From Astropecten irregularis (taxonomy: Eukaryota; Echinodermata; Asteroidea; Paxillosida; Astropectinidae): DNA of 64,000 bases. The notes below the pieces were generated by a model. It did no database searches, was not told where the DNA came from, and saw nothing but the letters and a program-made list of their open reading frames with translations. Both the position numbers and the translations under genes were made by a program. The DNA is taken from positions 5,890,001 through 5,954,000 of the forward strand of contig OZ020258.1 in the NCBI GenBank assembly GCA_963971285.1, in the 5' to 3' direction. Position 1 is the first letter of the stretch. Every line of letters begins with the position of its first letter. Shown in pieces: positions 45,201 through 60,200 of this stretch.

Positions 45201-48200
45201 TCTGATGAAAGGGAAAAAAGTCATGATAGATTAGGTCCACAGGTGGATGTCTTCCATGAGAACATTACTCTGGAGGTTTCCTCCCGCCACTAAAACTTTA
45301 TCTTCGTCTCATCATCTTTCAATGAAGGTTTCATGAGGCTTTCAAGCTTCAACGGCTAGGGAGCTTTTGAGGAATCCTTGATTCATTAATCTTACAAAAT
45401 AAAAGCGTTATCTAAGTGGTTAAATGGCTTCTGACTGCCAAACAAACAAAGATAATTGACTATTAGGAACACTGCCAATATAGAGTAGTATAGCCCAGAG
45501 CACCAGTACGGTATTCTGGTGGTTACTAGTTTGAATCCCGCCAATGCAGTCAATATTTCTTTGTTACGGTATTCAGAACTTTCAACTGCCTGCAGATGGA
45601 CTATTGCCAAGTAGGCATACAACTTCCTTCTACTTTTGTATCAGGCATGCAACTGGTGGATATGTGCATATAAGTCTGTATCATTCCCTACCTCTTGGCC
45701 AGAGCAGTGTCCAGACAGTCCCAGTTGAGCTCAATGTTGGCCATCATGGTCTTGATCTCAGAGACATCAGTAGCCTTGGGATGCTTCATCAGCTCCTCGG
45801 CCACCTCATGGATGTGCTTGTACAGAGGACGATGGTCATCCATCTCTCTCTTGTATGTCTGAACCAAACAACATTTCAATCAAGGTCATCGTCAAATAAA
45901 CCAAAAGTGAAATGGAACCCTCTTGAACATCAAATCAAATCAAATTACATTGTTATCAATCAGACAAGATTAATTGATGCCACTGAAGTTATACTCTTGT
46001 GAAGGTTGAATATACCTCCTTTTTTCACTGGGAGTTGGGAGGGCCTAAGGTTTCAATCCTTCCCCTCACCACACTTGCCCACCTCTATCCTCTCTTTGTG
46101 GTTTCCCAGCCTTTCGTGCTTCCCCGGTTTCCCTTGTCCCTCCAGCCCCCTTTGTTTTGACCCTCTCATCCATTTATGTGTATCTTTACTTGCATGTGGA
46201 TGTCCTTTTGCATTCAGCCTTTTAAAAAGATCCTGCCAGGATCAAAACGTCAGGCCCTCCTAACTCTAAGCATTTCATACATTTCAGGTCATCATTTTGG
46301 TTGATGAGCAGTTTGCAGCAGTTTATTACTTGTATTGATAAAACTAAAGAAGTCTGTGAATGTCCTCTTTAGGTACTTACCTTGAGCTGCTCTCCGATGA
46401 CGGGGAGTTCCTGCTCCATGAACCTCTTGTTCTCAACGTGCTCCAGGACCGGCAGTAACCAGTCCTCCAGCTCGTCCACCAGCTTGTCAAAGTCACTCAG
46501 TCGGTCCTTCAGACTTCCCATCTGCCGACCGTGCTCCTGGGTTGTGTCTTTCACCTATCACACCAAATGGACATGGAATCACCATTATAAAGAACTATGA
46601 TAAAAAATCATCAAAGACCAAAAAAGGCTTAGGACCTTTACAAAACCAGGGCCAATTTCATAGAGCTGCTTAAGCACACAATTTGTTTAAGCATGAAAAG
46701 TCTTCCTTGATCTTCAGATTCTCTGAAGTCAAAGTCGTCCAGGCTGTTGAAGTCATCCAGGATCTTGCGGAGGTGCTCTGATCAAACAGGATTACCAACC
46801 AAATTTTCAAGTGATGTTTACCGCTTTTGATTTGTATTCGGTCATTGTTTGCTGAGCATAATATTCACAAGGAGTTTTGGCTGGTATACTGATTTTATTT
46901 ACCAAGGTTTCGGTGCTTAAGCAATTTTTTGTGTTTAAGCAGATCTGTGAAATTGGCCCCGGGCTTGAGGTTAGGCTTGGGACTTATTTTACTGGGATTC
47001 TTTGATGAAGGTTGATGACCAGGGCTCAAGTATTGACGTACCTTGTTGTAGCGTGAGTGCAGGTCGTCTAGTTTGGTCTGGATGACCTGTGCCTCCATGG
47101 GATCACACTGCTGTACAAAGCTCGTGGCTCGGTTGACACACTCCTCAATCATGTTCTGCTTAGCGGTGATGTCTTCGTGGATCAGCTGATATGAACGATT
47201 AAAGAAGCAACTTAAAGGTAACTTCATACTTCATCAAATATCAAGGAAAATTTCAGTCCCATATGGTGCCCACTTTTTGAGGAAACAGTGAAAAACACCC
47301 ACAGTATTTTTTAATCTTACCACCGTTATTTTTCATCAAAATTGTTTTTGGTCATTGGATTTCACTCTTTTCTGGATAAATACAACGAGTTATCCTTGTC
47401 AAAATCACTCATGATAATCCCACTTAATCTGAACATTATCATACATTGGCATTTATAATCCGCTATTAATCCTATTTAATCCAGATCAACTCACATCGCC
47501 CTGTTGCATCTGCTGCTGCATGGGGTCCTTCTTGACCACCACCACCGTGCCTTTGTCCATCTTGTGGACGTCCTTCTCTGTGCCGTCCAGCCAGCTCATC
47601 AGGTCATTCAGATTGTCATGCATGGACTGAGACTGGGACAGGGCCTCCTGCAGAAGTCTGGCACGGTTGTTCAGCTCGGCATCCAAGGCCTCGGACCTCT
47701 GCACGATTTCATCTGGACATAACAAGTGAAAGGGAGAAGGTCTTTATAATGGATTGAACGATTGCAAAAAAGCACATGAAAACTTGCCAACCTTGAGAAA
47801 AGAGTAACATTTCTTAGATTTAAACAACTGTATACAAATTGTATTATGTTTCTCAGGCTGCAGCTTTGCTAATGTTGCATCTTAATGATCCTTAGGAAAT
47901 GGCGTTGTGCAAGTGGTTTCATAGCTTTTGACTGCCAAACAAACAAAGATAATTGACTATTTGGGACACCACCAACGTAGGGATGGAAAGCTCAGATGGT
48001 AGAACGCCAGTACGATATTCCGGTGGTTGCTGGTTAATTCATTATTATAAACATTTCCTTTGTTGGTTACGCGATGCCATAGTCAATACTATCTTTTAAT
48101 AATCACTATTAACCATTCACTTGTCAAAATTCACAGTTATTGTTTCATTGTAGACAAATCCAAATAAGATCAGTTGGGGATACCATAGCTGTGAGCCATT

Positions 48201-51200
48201 GCATAGCCACATATCAATCTTCTGTCTACCAATCTATTTCCTTTGGCCCTCAGCTATGGTCACCTCCTATATTTAAAGCTTAGGACCTAGTTGTTGGATG
48301 TCAGTGATTTTTGTTGTCTTACCCGTATTCCTCTGGACAGGCACCCTGACATTGGGATGAATCTTGGTCAGGTCCTCTCCAAACTCCTTGACCTTATCCA
48401 CGTCCGTCTTGTGCTTCTTGACGTCCTTTTTGAAGATGTCCAACTCGTCGATCTGCCTCTTGATGGTGTCGGTCTCCGCACCGATGGGCTTCTGCAGGAT
48501 CGTCTGCAGCGTCTCCTCAGCAACTTGCAGCCACTCGTTGGTGTCGTCCGACTTGTCCCAGTACAGCTTGTGCTTGTCCATCAGTCGCTGCAGGTGGCGG
48601 CCATGGTTGAAGCAGTCTGTCTTCAGCTTCTCGTAGCGGCTGTTGAAGTCGTCCAGGATCTTGCGGAGGTGCTCTGAATCCGGGTTCTCCTGGAAGCTGC
48701 GCTGGAACTGCCGGCTCATGACGTTCTGGCGGAACTGCGCCAGGAAGTCCTTGTAGATCTGTGGATGAAGGACAGAGGCAATGGTTAACCGCTGACGAGA
48801 TGAGGAAGCTGTTGATAACATGCTTTTAGAGACATTAATTTGACAAGATCATGGATTTGACAGAGGGCTATGCAGATTCATGCCAGTGAAGAGAAGGCTG
48901 ATAAACACATGGTTTCCGAATAACCACATTGTGCAATGCTTAGAGTCAAGTTTGGAAGAACTACTGAATTTGGATTTAATATAAAATGCTTGGAGTTTAG
49001 GGCCTGAAGCGTTTCGATCCTAGCAGGATCTTTCTCAAAGGCTAAAAGGCAAGAAATGCATCAGGCCCTCCTAACTCCAAGCAATTTATAAATTCCAGGT
49101 CATTATTTTGTCCGATGAGCAGTTTGCAGCAGTTAATTACTAGAATATGGATATAACTTGGTTGAAGAGACATCTGATCAATAGAGGTGAATCCAACTTA
49201 GGGAAAGCAAAGATGGATTTAAGGAATTTCTAAGCAGGGATTGATTATCTCTGATCAAATCTTGCTTTAGCCTCAATACCCGAGAAAGTATACAAGCTAC
49301 ACCTCAACTCTATTTCCTTTCAATTCCAGACAGTGCATATGAGCACATTATACCTTGAATATTAAACATTTCAGTAGTGAGTATGCAGTGCTTATCTACG
49401 TCAGGGAAGGACAAGCATAATTTGCACACATTACCTTTGCAGAGGACAGTAACTTCTGTGTGGCCTTGTTCATGTACTTGATGTCGGCAGAGTGCGTCAC
49501 GACGTCATCGGTGAAGTTCTGGTGCTCTTCCGTCTGTCTGCACAGCGTGTTGTAGTCATTGCTGACATTCTCCTTGATGGCAACCAATTCTTGCTCGGCC
49601 TTCTCCAGCCAGGTCGCAAATTCATCTAAGGATTAGAGTACTCGATGTGAAATTGTGGCTCCAATCAGGACGAATGAGTCATAAGTCACTAAAGCTTTTG
49701 TTAACATATAAATCTGCTAGATATTCCAGTCCAGCATTGAGTTGTTGCTCACATGGAAAACAAAATTAAAAGTTGAGAGACTTACCACATCCCTCTTCGA
49801 TCTTATCCAGGTCTTGGAAGCCAAAGGTCAGCTTGTTGGTTCGGTCAGTGGAGCTACGGTTGATGACGTCGTAGCGGGACTTCAGCTGTTCCACGGCATC
49901 CTCCAGGTCACGTTGGTTGTCTGAGGTCATCTTGTCACCTTTGACCTTCACGAGGGCCAGGGCATCCTGGCAGACCCGTTGGACTGGCTCGCTGTGGTTC
50001 TGAATGTCCTCGTTGATGTCCTGCGGGAAGAGAACATGAGAGGCTTCAGGGACTGACAGACAAACCGTCTGGCCTCAGACAAAAAGAATCTACAAAAACT
50101 TAAATTCTGTCCAGTATACTCTGAGTCATTCCAGTCAGTACCTGTTGGAGAGTTTCCTGCTTCTTGAGGGTGTCAGTCTCTTCAGTCATGGGCTGCTGAG
50201 ATGCCAGCTGCTCCTCCTTGATCTTGACCCATTCTAGGAGGTCCTTCAGAGCATCCATCACCATCAAAAGCTCCATGCCAAGATTGGACTAGGGAGAGAG
50301 AGAGAGAGAGCGACGAGAGAACAAGCATTAGAACGAATTTCCCTTGGAAGAAGGAACCTCTTACTCATTTTGTTTAAGTTTCCCTTTCTCTTTACCTGCT
50401 CCTCTTGTTGGAGGTTGATGCTGTGGATCTCCGTCTCTGTCTCCTTGACGATCTGCTCCGAGATGACCCAGATCTGGTCCAGGTAGCGCCGGAGCTCGTT
50501 GATGCGCTTCTGGACGGTCTCAATCTGCTCCGGAGACAGCTTGTCTCTGTTGACACGCAGGTAGGCCTCCCCATCACTGATGACCTCTTGGATGGACTCA
50601 CGCTGGGCACGGATATTGGTCTGGATGGTCTGTTGGTTTCGAAAAAGGGAAGAGCAAGATTAAGCTTTGACTAAAAGCTAAAAAATAGATCACTGGTAGT
50701 TATCTGAGAAGCCCTCAAGGATTTTTAAGTTGACTGCAAAAAATGAAAAATAGGGAAGCCAAACTAATTTAGAAAAACATCTAAAATCAGGAAAAAAACT
50801 TTTCATCTTTAATAGTAGTGGTCTTCTAAAACAATAATCACAACTCTTAAGGTCTGACCTCAGCACAGAAGTGGTGGCCAACAAGTCAAACCCAGACCTA
50901 CGTAATGGACCAAGAGCAAGTCAAAATACTTAAAAGCCCGAGAATAACTGAGCACGGATGACATCAGAAACCATGGATAACAAAACCAAACTATCAGACG
51001 AATGTGATGAATAGTATTAACCTCAGGGTACACATGCAAATACTAAGATTAATATGAAGATGAGTTGCTACAGTGAGTTGTATTGTGACATCACACTTTG
51101 CTTAGCAAATAAGATTGATTCACATTTAAGATGCTTTGTGAAATTGACCCCAGATCAATTAAAACCGCCAGTTAAAACTCAGGATGTGTGGTCCTGCCGG

Positions 51201-54200
51201 TAACAGTAGGAAAATCTCTGAGTTCCTCACCTTGATGTCATCCATGCCCTGGGTCAGAGAGCCGATGTCTTTTCCTCCGGCCTTCTTCTGATTGATCTGG
51301 TTGTCCATGTTGATGACCCATTCCTGGGTGTCGATCAGGCGGTTGTTGATGTTGTGGTACTCGCTCAGCAGCTCCAGGAGGTCTTTGCGCCCTGTCAGAC
51401 GGCGCAGGAGCTCATCGTACCGATGACGGACGCCCTTGATCTCCTCAAGGACTGGTGATGACTCTATGAAAATGACACAAGAGGAAGACACTGGCGTTAT
51501 CAATGTGTTATTTAAAGTCAACATGAATTTGGAAGGCAGTTGAGGAGATGAAACATCAGATTATAATGTTCTTGAAGGGTGATTCTTCTCTGAAATTCAT
51601 CAAGTAGAATTCTCTTTTAGAAAGTACAAGGATATTTCTGAAAAAATGTATCTACATTTTCAAACCTGACTGCATAAACCACTTTAATAAAAGTACAATC
51701 ATACTTTGGTAGTATACCGAAACAGAAATCTCCACAGATTTACCAATAACTTACAGGGTATAAAGATGGATATGGTAGAAACATACCATTAAAATTGTTC
51801 CGTCTGAAATGCTGTATTCATCCAGAAAAAAGTATGGGTACATTACCAATCCTATGTTGCAGTACCTTTTAATAGGTAGTCAATCAGCCTTAGAAATTGT
51901 ATATCTCTTAGATTACCTTCCAGGAAGCTTTGATCCAGATGTTCTTCAATCATCTTTGGTCTGAGTCTCTCTCCTGGCCTTCTGATGAGCCCAACTGATG
52001 TAGACTTCTGGTGCGGCATGACCGGTAGAGGAGCCTCCGTCTCCTTGATCAGGCGATCCAAGGTAGTCCCCAGGTCGCACACGGTGACGATGTCAGGCTC
52101 GTGGGCCACAACATCCTCCCGGATGGGCCGAACCTCCTTGAGTTGGATCTCGATGGTGCCGGGGTCCTTGGACACGGGCTGGAGCTGGTTGACTCGGGAC
52201 TCTGTGGTGTCCAGCCACTTACTGGTGGGCTTGCTGGCAGTCTGGTATTGCTTGGTGGCAGCTTGACAGGACTCGTATTGTGATTTCCTGGGCAAATGGC
52301 AGATAATGGGATATTCTTGAGTAGCTAGCATACACTTGGTTCAGGCCAAGATTGATTTCATAGCTTGGTTCATGTATCTTGACAATAAATGAAGATCATT
52401 TCAACCTTTTGATTTACCATTTGAAAAAAACTTTTAATGGCCTGAAAGTCCAAACCCTCTTCAGCAACTTGTGATGTATTTGGGCGGAGTCATAAATGAA
52501 AAGTGTCTATTCCAATATTGCATTTATTCCTCTGTAATGTGAGGAATTATGTAAATACTGAGATTGAGAATGCAATATCAAAGAGGCCCAAAAAAGCAGC
52601 TTCAGTCAATATTAAGAAACCTGGAGACTGCCTGGTATCTTACCTCTTACTCTGAACATCTTCCAAGGCCTCCCAGTTAGTGTCCACATTGTCCAGGACC
52701 TTCTGGACATAGGTAGTATTGTTGCCTCTGGGGTGATTCAGGAGCTCTTCCCCAAGTTTGTGCACCTTGGCCAGCTGGGGCTTGTGGTTCTCCACCTGTC
52801 GAGTGGCATCCTGAAGGGACAAGAGAGCAGAGAGTAAGGATGAGAGATATGGGTCAATATGATGTTGTTGGAGCAAGGGCCTGTTTGTTTCGTGCATGAG
52901 ATCAGGGATCCTACTGATCCGCACCCCATTTTAGCGTATCCTGCATTGCACGTGGATCTGCAGGAGCCCTGATCGCGTGCCGAAACAAACAAGCCCTTAG
53001 TCAACCAATTGACATCAAACATTGAATCCACAGTGAAGGGACCTTAACACTGTTTTTCATATCGTCCTTACCTTTCTGAGAGTTTAACCGTGTGGTGTTT
53101 TGGCCTGTGAAATGAGACTGTATCAAACATGAAAGTTAAACTGTAGGAAAGAGCTAGTCTGAGTAGGAATGATGGACTTACAGTGAGTTTGTTGTTGATG
53201 ATGGGCAGCTCATCCTTCATGAAGCGACGGGATTCCAGTGTCTCCAGCAAGGGTAGTTCCCAGTTCTCCAGGGAGTCCACCTCCCTCTCAAACTCATTCA
53301 GCTTGTCTGTCAGGTCTGCCAGCTGGCCAGCGTGGCGCTTCGTGGAGTGGTCCACGCCGGCAAAGCGGCTGTTGACCTCATCCATGCGATTCTTCAGGAC
53401 CTCGGCCACCTTGGGCTCACTGGTCCGTATCAGCTTCGCGACTGCGTCATTCAGGTCCTGGACCACTGGAATATGGTTGTCAATGTCAGTCTGGAAGACC
53501 TGTTAACAGAAAGGGTAGACATTACATTGTAGTCGACAAACATTTCAGTATTGTAGAACGTTGTAGAAATTCTGTGAGAACTTATACAGAAGCCTCCACT
53601 TCTCTTTCAATCATTCAGATTCCCTTTTCCTAGTTTGCAACAGCCTGAAGAACACATATTGATGAGTCACTGACCTTGCAGTTCTGTGAGCAATCCTGCA
53701 GAGGCTCCTTCTCCACCTTGATGACCGTGCCTTTGTCCTGGATGTGAACTTCCTTCTCCGCCTGGTCCAGCCACTTCAGCAGTCCATCCAGGCTGTCCTG
53801 GACACTGCGGGACCGGCCCAGGGCAGATTGCAGGTCGGAGAGCCGCTCACCAATCTGGCCGTGGAGCGAGTTGTAGCGCTGGTTGACATCATCCGTGGTG
53901 CGGGCAACGGAAGGGCCGAGTTGGGGCTGCACCTTGCACAGGTCGTTGCCGTTCTTCTTCACGGAATCGATCTCATCGGAGAAGTGAACGACATCATCGT
54001 AGAACACCTAGAAGCAATTATGCAGGATAGTTGTTATATAAAATTCGGTTTAAATGTAAAATCTTTTAATTCTGATCATTTTACACATTTGGCGGATATG
54101 CCATTGATACTATGATAAGAAATTCTCACAGACTGGTCTACAAACACATGAATTGACATCAAGCATGGACAGGAATTTGTTTTTGCCTAGTTGCACACTA

Positions 54201-57200
54201 CCTTCAAGTCTTCAATCTGCTTCTCAATCTCCGAAGCCTCAGCAGGTATCGGTTTGGCAAGCAGGGTGTCCAGCGTGGATCGTGAATTTCCAAGCCACTT
54301 GTCTGCAGTGTTGACAGAGTTCTGGTAGCACTGGAGCCTGTGGGCAATGTCCGCCAGGTCGTTGGTGAAATTCACGCTGTCCGTCTTCAAGTTGGCATAG
54401 CGCTCGTTCAAATCCGACAGCTTGTTCGGGATCAGATTGGTGTCGGGATTCTCTTGGAAGGAGCGGATGAATTCACGGGGCATGTTGGTCCGGAACTCCG
54501 AGAGATCAGCCTTGTAACCCTGTGTATTCAACAACCAAAGAGGAAGATCTTAATTGATGCTCTAACATCAACCAGCTTGGAGGTGTGAACCTTTACAAAA
54601 TAACTTTTGGAGATTGCAATCAGTCCAAGACCAACATCTTAAGTTCAACTTCTTCATTTCTTAAACATGTACCTCTGTGAACAAATTCATTCTCAACTAC
54701 AAGTCGACATTTGAAAGTTGGAAGCAGTTGAACAGCAGTTGGGAATGTCATTTTTGGCATTAGGGGAACAAAACTTCCACATACCTTTGCATCATTCAGG
54801 AATTTCTGACCAGTCATGTTGATGAATTTCAGATCTCCCTTCTGATCATTGACTTCCTCCGTGAAGGCTTTCTGTTTGGTAATCAGCTCTTTCAGGGCAT
54901 CTAGGTCCTGTGGGATGCTGCTCTTGTCCTTCTGCAGCGTGCGCTCCGCTTGGTCTAGCCAGGACCCGAACGACTCCCCTTCATTCTCGTACTTGTCCAG
55001 GTCGTCGGCACAGTACTTCTGCCTGTTCTGTCTCTGGTGAGACTGGCTGTTGACCACGTCGTAGCGCGGGCGAAGCTTGTCTGACAGCTCATGGATCTTG
55101 TTGCGATCGGAATCGTTGAGGCAATGGCCATACTGCTCCAGGAAGCGGCTGGCATCCTGAGAAGACTTCAAGATGGGCTCCTGATGCTTGACGATGTCCT
55201 CATGGAGGACCTGAAATGTAAAAATGATGACATTTTCCCAGATCAGAAGCAAACCAGAGAGTTTGATAACCAATATAATGGAGCACCACTATTACAAACA
55301 TTTAACATACATGTACCAAACGTAGGACAGACTTACGTTGTGATCATTAATCTGTTGGCTGAGTGGTCTGGTTTCCTCACTCAGTGGCTGTTCAGATGCC
55401 AGATTCTTCTCAGCTGTTTCCAGCCAGTTGGATAGATCGAGCAGCTCATCTATGAGGTTCCGACTGCGTGCATTCAGAGTGTTCTGTAATACAAGAAATA
55501 CAAGTGGTAACAGTGTCTCAAGAATGTGATATTCTTTGTGTCAAAGTGCATGCGGTGTAGTTGGTTGCCTCCAAGGTCTGGTGAGATGTTCTTACCATCT
55601 CATTCTGGTTAGCTTCCAACTGTTTGAGACGGTCCTCAGCCTCGGTGATCTCATAACTGCTCTTCTTCAGCAGCTCGTCGTAGCGGTGGCGCAGCTCATT
55701 GCTGAGTTGCTGCAAGGTGTCCCGCTGCTCGGGGGTCAGACGGTGGGCATTCTGGTTGATGAAGTTGTCGATGCGGCGGATCATGACATTGACAGGGCTG
55801 CTGTGGTCATCCACGTCCTTGACCAGATCCTGTCAAAGAGGACAGCAGAGAAGGGATCAATCTTGTCTTTATAAACAATCTGAAGTGAAAAAACTGCTGC
55901 CAACAGCTTATCATGGGTGCAAATCCCATGGATTTACGCCATTGCTTGTCATCAACAAAAATGACCCGAAATATATAAAAACTCTGAGTTAGGAGGGCCT
56001 GATGTTTCGATCCTGGCAGGATCTCTCCAAAAGGGTATTAAAAACAAGTATAGAATGACTACAGGAAAGAAAGGATTGGTGCCTGCCATGTACGGCTGGA
56101 TAGTTCGGAAAACAAGTAACTGGTAGACTATTTATGCTGTCAGATTTCAAGTCCCACTGATGATGAATTTCCTTAGCTCAAAAAAAACATCAATTAATGG
56201 GGAGGGGAGAGGAGCTGTCTACAATACCTTGAAATTGTTGATTTCCTTCTCAAGGGTGTTGATGTCATTGCTGGTAGGTCTCTGTCGGTCCAGCTTGGCG
56301 TCCATGGTTATTTCCCATGACAGCAGGTCATTGCCATTGTCATTGTGATTCATGAAGTCCTGCATCAACTCCAGGTCCTCCAGCCGGTAGTTGATGTTGT
56401 TGGTCAGGTCTTCGTACCGCTTGTTGGAGGTGTTGTACTTCTGGGTCACTTCAGATTCTACAGGACATTTCAATGATTAAATGAAACGAACAAAGATAAC
56501 AAGGAGAAGACAGCTAAGATCTTGGAAAGAGTAGTCTGGAGAGCATTTTTGAAGGATGAAACATCGTCTCAGGTTCTGATTGGACGGGGTTGGCTGAAAA
56601 AATGAAATGTCAACAGCACTGATTTTTGAAAATCCTGGAAAAATCCTGTTGGTTTACAAAAGGTAACTAGGTTGGTTATGTGAAATCACCTTCTGGAAGG
56701 AAGACACTCCTCGACAGCTCCTCAAACGTCCGCTTCACCTTCTTGACTGGTACGTCACTGGTCATCTCCGTGAGCTGCATGGTGCGCTGGACTGGCTTGG
56801 CTTGGACTGGCTTGATAACCTCCCGCTGGAGGTTATCCAGAGTCTTGCAGATGTTGGACATCTCATCCAAGCGGGGTTGGAGCTGCGACACGTCACTCTT
56901 CATGGGCTAGAAGGTGAGGAAAGAAATTGTAACAGATCACTCCAAGTGCAAATTGTTCAGGTAGGCTAGATTCTGTTTGGAGTTCATCAAGAGATATCAT
57001 CGGAACCAGGAAGTGTCATTGCATGAACAACTCAGAGAGTTGAATTGGGTGACGACGTCTTGAAAATTCATAAAGCTGGCTTTCACTGCTCAACAGAGCT
57101 GACTCAGTGATAAAGTGTGCTGGCTCCATCATCAGATTCCATCTGATGGAGTGGACCTGTGCTTGAGATGTGGCACAATATGGAACAGGGCCTTACCTCG

Positions 57201-60200
57201 ACAGTATGCAGTTGATTGTTGATCAACCTGCTGTCACGTGCCACCGACGGCAACTGCTCAAACTTCCTCTCCATGGTGCCCACGATGCGGTTGATGTCAT
57301 CGTTGCAGGTGTTATAGAGTCTGTTGGCATCCTCTAGCTCTTCAAGCTGTTGCATCCTGTTGATTCCAACATAAGATATAGCTTGCTGACGTACATGTAG
57401 GAGCGAGGGTCACACTCTTTAAAACCCCATGGGTTTGTTAGTCGAGTATCAATGCGTATTCATTGTCCGACAAAAATATATGACATTATCACAGTGTAAT
57501 ATGGCTTTCAGGGAACATGTACTTACGACATTCTCAAAACGTAACGGATTTGTGGTAACACCACATGTCATGAATTATACTCTTCTGAGTTATGTGGCTC
57601 TGAAAAGAGCTGATAAACTCAATCTTCCGGCCAGTGTACTCTGGCCGACTTCAATTTGAATGCTGATCCTTTGACATTCTCGAAGGATCAGTGAAGCAAC
57701 AAATCTTAGGGAGGCAAATTCAATCAAGAACCAGCTGAGGAAAGACAGGAATTACATAGGAGAAAACATCAGAAGAATACAAACCCCCCAAGATCACCAC
57801 CGACAACCCAGACAACCTAACGCCCTCAGGGGGGATTGTCACCAGAAACCTTAGAGATAGCAAGTGAAGAAAGAATCCTTTCCCAAGCTGATGAGGAGCT
57901 TAACTGTGGATGCTCAAAGAAAGAGGCAACAAGGCTGGCCAAAGACAGAAGAGTCTACAAGATGATAGAGGTGTGTCATTGATTCTCCCACAATCCAGCA
58001 ATAATCAAAGAAACGCATGATAATAAATACTGAATGCAAATGACAGACTGCTGCAAACTGCTCATCAACCAAAATGATGACCTCAAATGTAAAAATACCA
58101 TGCTAAGATTGAAACGTAAGGCCCTAAGCCTTTGAGAAAGATCCTGCTAGGATCGAAATGTCAGGCCATCCTAACTTGGCTGTGACTGATTTTGTTCGAT
58201 TATCCAAATCTGCTGTGTACCTTGTATTGAGGATGTCCTCCATTGTGTTCCAGTTGCTGTCTACAACGTTGAGCATTGAAGTCATGTTGGACGAGTCCTT
58301 CACTGTGGGATTCTTGATGACCTCTTCGATGTGCTGTTTAGTCTTTGTGTACTGGGGTCGCTTGTTACCAATCTTCTGACTGATGTCCTGTTTTTGGAGG
58401 AAGGGGGGGGGGACAATGGTTTATACCAATCAACCAAGAGCAGAGCTGCCATGATAGGGACTGAATGAAGCTGGAGTCAAACCAAGGCATATCATGCATC
58501 AGTATACAGTGGGACTTTACGGACATTGGTATGCTTTCACACAGAATGGGGCTTGTTTATCCACAAATCCGGCCTTGTCAAACTCTTGACTTTTTTCCCT
58601 TGGACTGAAGAATGCCAGTATGATCAAGTCTTAATAGCTCTCATCTCATCTCTTGGATTCCAGCTTGGGTTCTTAGGCCATAACTTCAGGAAATCTTACT
58701 TAATCATCTTAGTCATCTTAAAATATGACAAAACCAAGTTGGTGTATATTTAGAGACCCGTTAGTTGAGTAACAATTTGGCAAACGAAGACTTATGTGAA
58801 CTGAACTGCAAGAGAGAAACATCTTTCTGATCTCTCATTCCCTCAATATCCTAACTCAAAACTTTGGAAATCCTACAAAGTCAAAGGCATTAAAGGGTAC
58901 ATTGCAAGGAGCCTGGGGTCGATTCCACGAAACCCTACAATCGATCGTAACTCAAGTTACGAAGGAAAACCAATCGTATCATATGTAGGGCTGCAATGCA
59001 TCATAAGTCCTTCGATAATAGTTACGATGAGTTTGGTGAAATCGACCCCTGAAGCTCACGCTCAGGCTCTGGCTCCATTTTGTGAAGTCATTCTAAAATA
59101 ATGGATATCAAAATAGAGGCTTTGCCTCGGTTGGGAAGTAGATTCTCTGGTTTGAAACAGATTTTCAGCTTCAGTGAAAAACCACAACCTGTGTTCAGCA
59201 TATGAATGACAGAGATGAAGCCAGAGCCTAAACAGCAGCCGAAGTTTGGAAAAGGGCCATGATTCATAGAATGAGAGGAATTGATCTATGGGCTCCATGA
59301 TTCAGACCAACCTACCTTGAGTGTCTTGCTGATCTGAGCTGGTGACATCTTCATGAGCTCCTCTGACTGCAGCTGCTCAACCACTGGTAAGATGAAGTCA
59401 TCCATGGTATCAATGGACTCCTCTGTGGTCTCTACTTGAGTCAGGGTGCTGTTCCAGTCGTCACCAAGATCCTAGGATGAAGGCAAAATAAGAAGGTGTC
59501 CATCACAAAAGCAAAACCATGAGGGTTTGACAGAGGCAGTGTGTGGTATTACAGAGCCATAAAGTGATACGAGAGAGGCAGTGGAGATTAAGACTTTCTG
59601 AATGAAATGCAGTAGCTTCTTTTTGGAACATGTATTGTATATAGTGGAACGCCACTATAATGAATACCACTATACCCAACATTTGGCAAAACTGAACATC
59701 ATCCTTGGCTCCAAAATTTGTGTACAATGGTTAGGCCTGCTGAACATTGTGCACTTTTTTAACGAACAACCACTAATCACACAATTTCTGACATGATCTT
59801 GCAGGGCATTGAATCACTTGGCCACCGCAGGGATTTGGTCCGGCTGAGCAGGGAGAAAGTTTTGATTAAGAAATTACGAACCATTCAGCCTCATGGACTT
59901 TATAATCTCCAGGAAGAAAATGACTAATATTAATGCTTGGTTGTCTCCTTTCCATTCATCTACAGGTTGTCTCTAATCCCTCCTGCTTTTTGTACTCCCC
60001 ACCTTGATCACTAATCCTCTAATTACCTTCTTTGTTAATCCCTATCCACCAGCTCCATTCTTCCCACCCTTTGTAGTGTGGCAACTTTGATCTTGCCTAC
60101 CTGACCCCTCTGTGTGTGACCAATCCCCTCTCCCATTGTCCTGACTCCCTCATCCATACTTTTGTGTTTCTATTCCCTTCCATGTTCTTGTCCGTAATTC

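Noticed and set aside
57429-57659. Plus-strand 76-codon open frame in a U1 intron.
   Set aside because: It has no recognisable motif and is in a different frame from the nearby LINE-like stretch.
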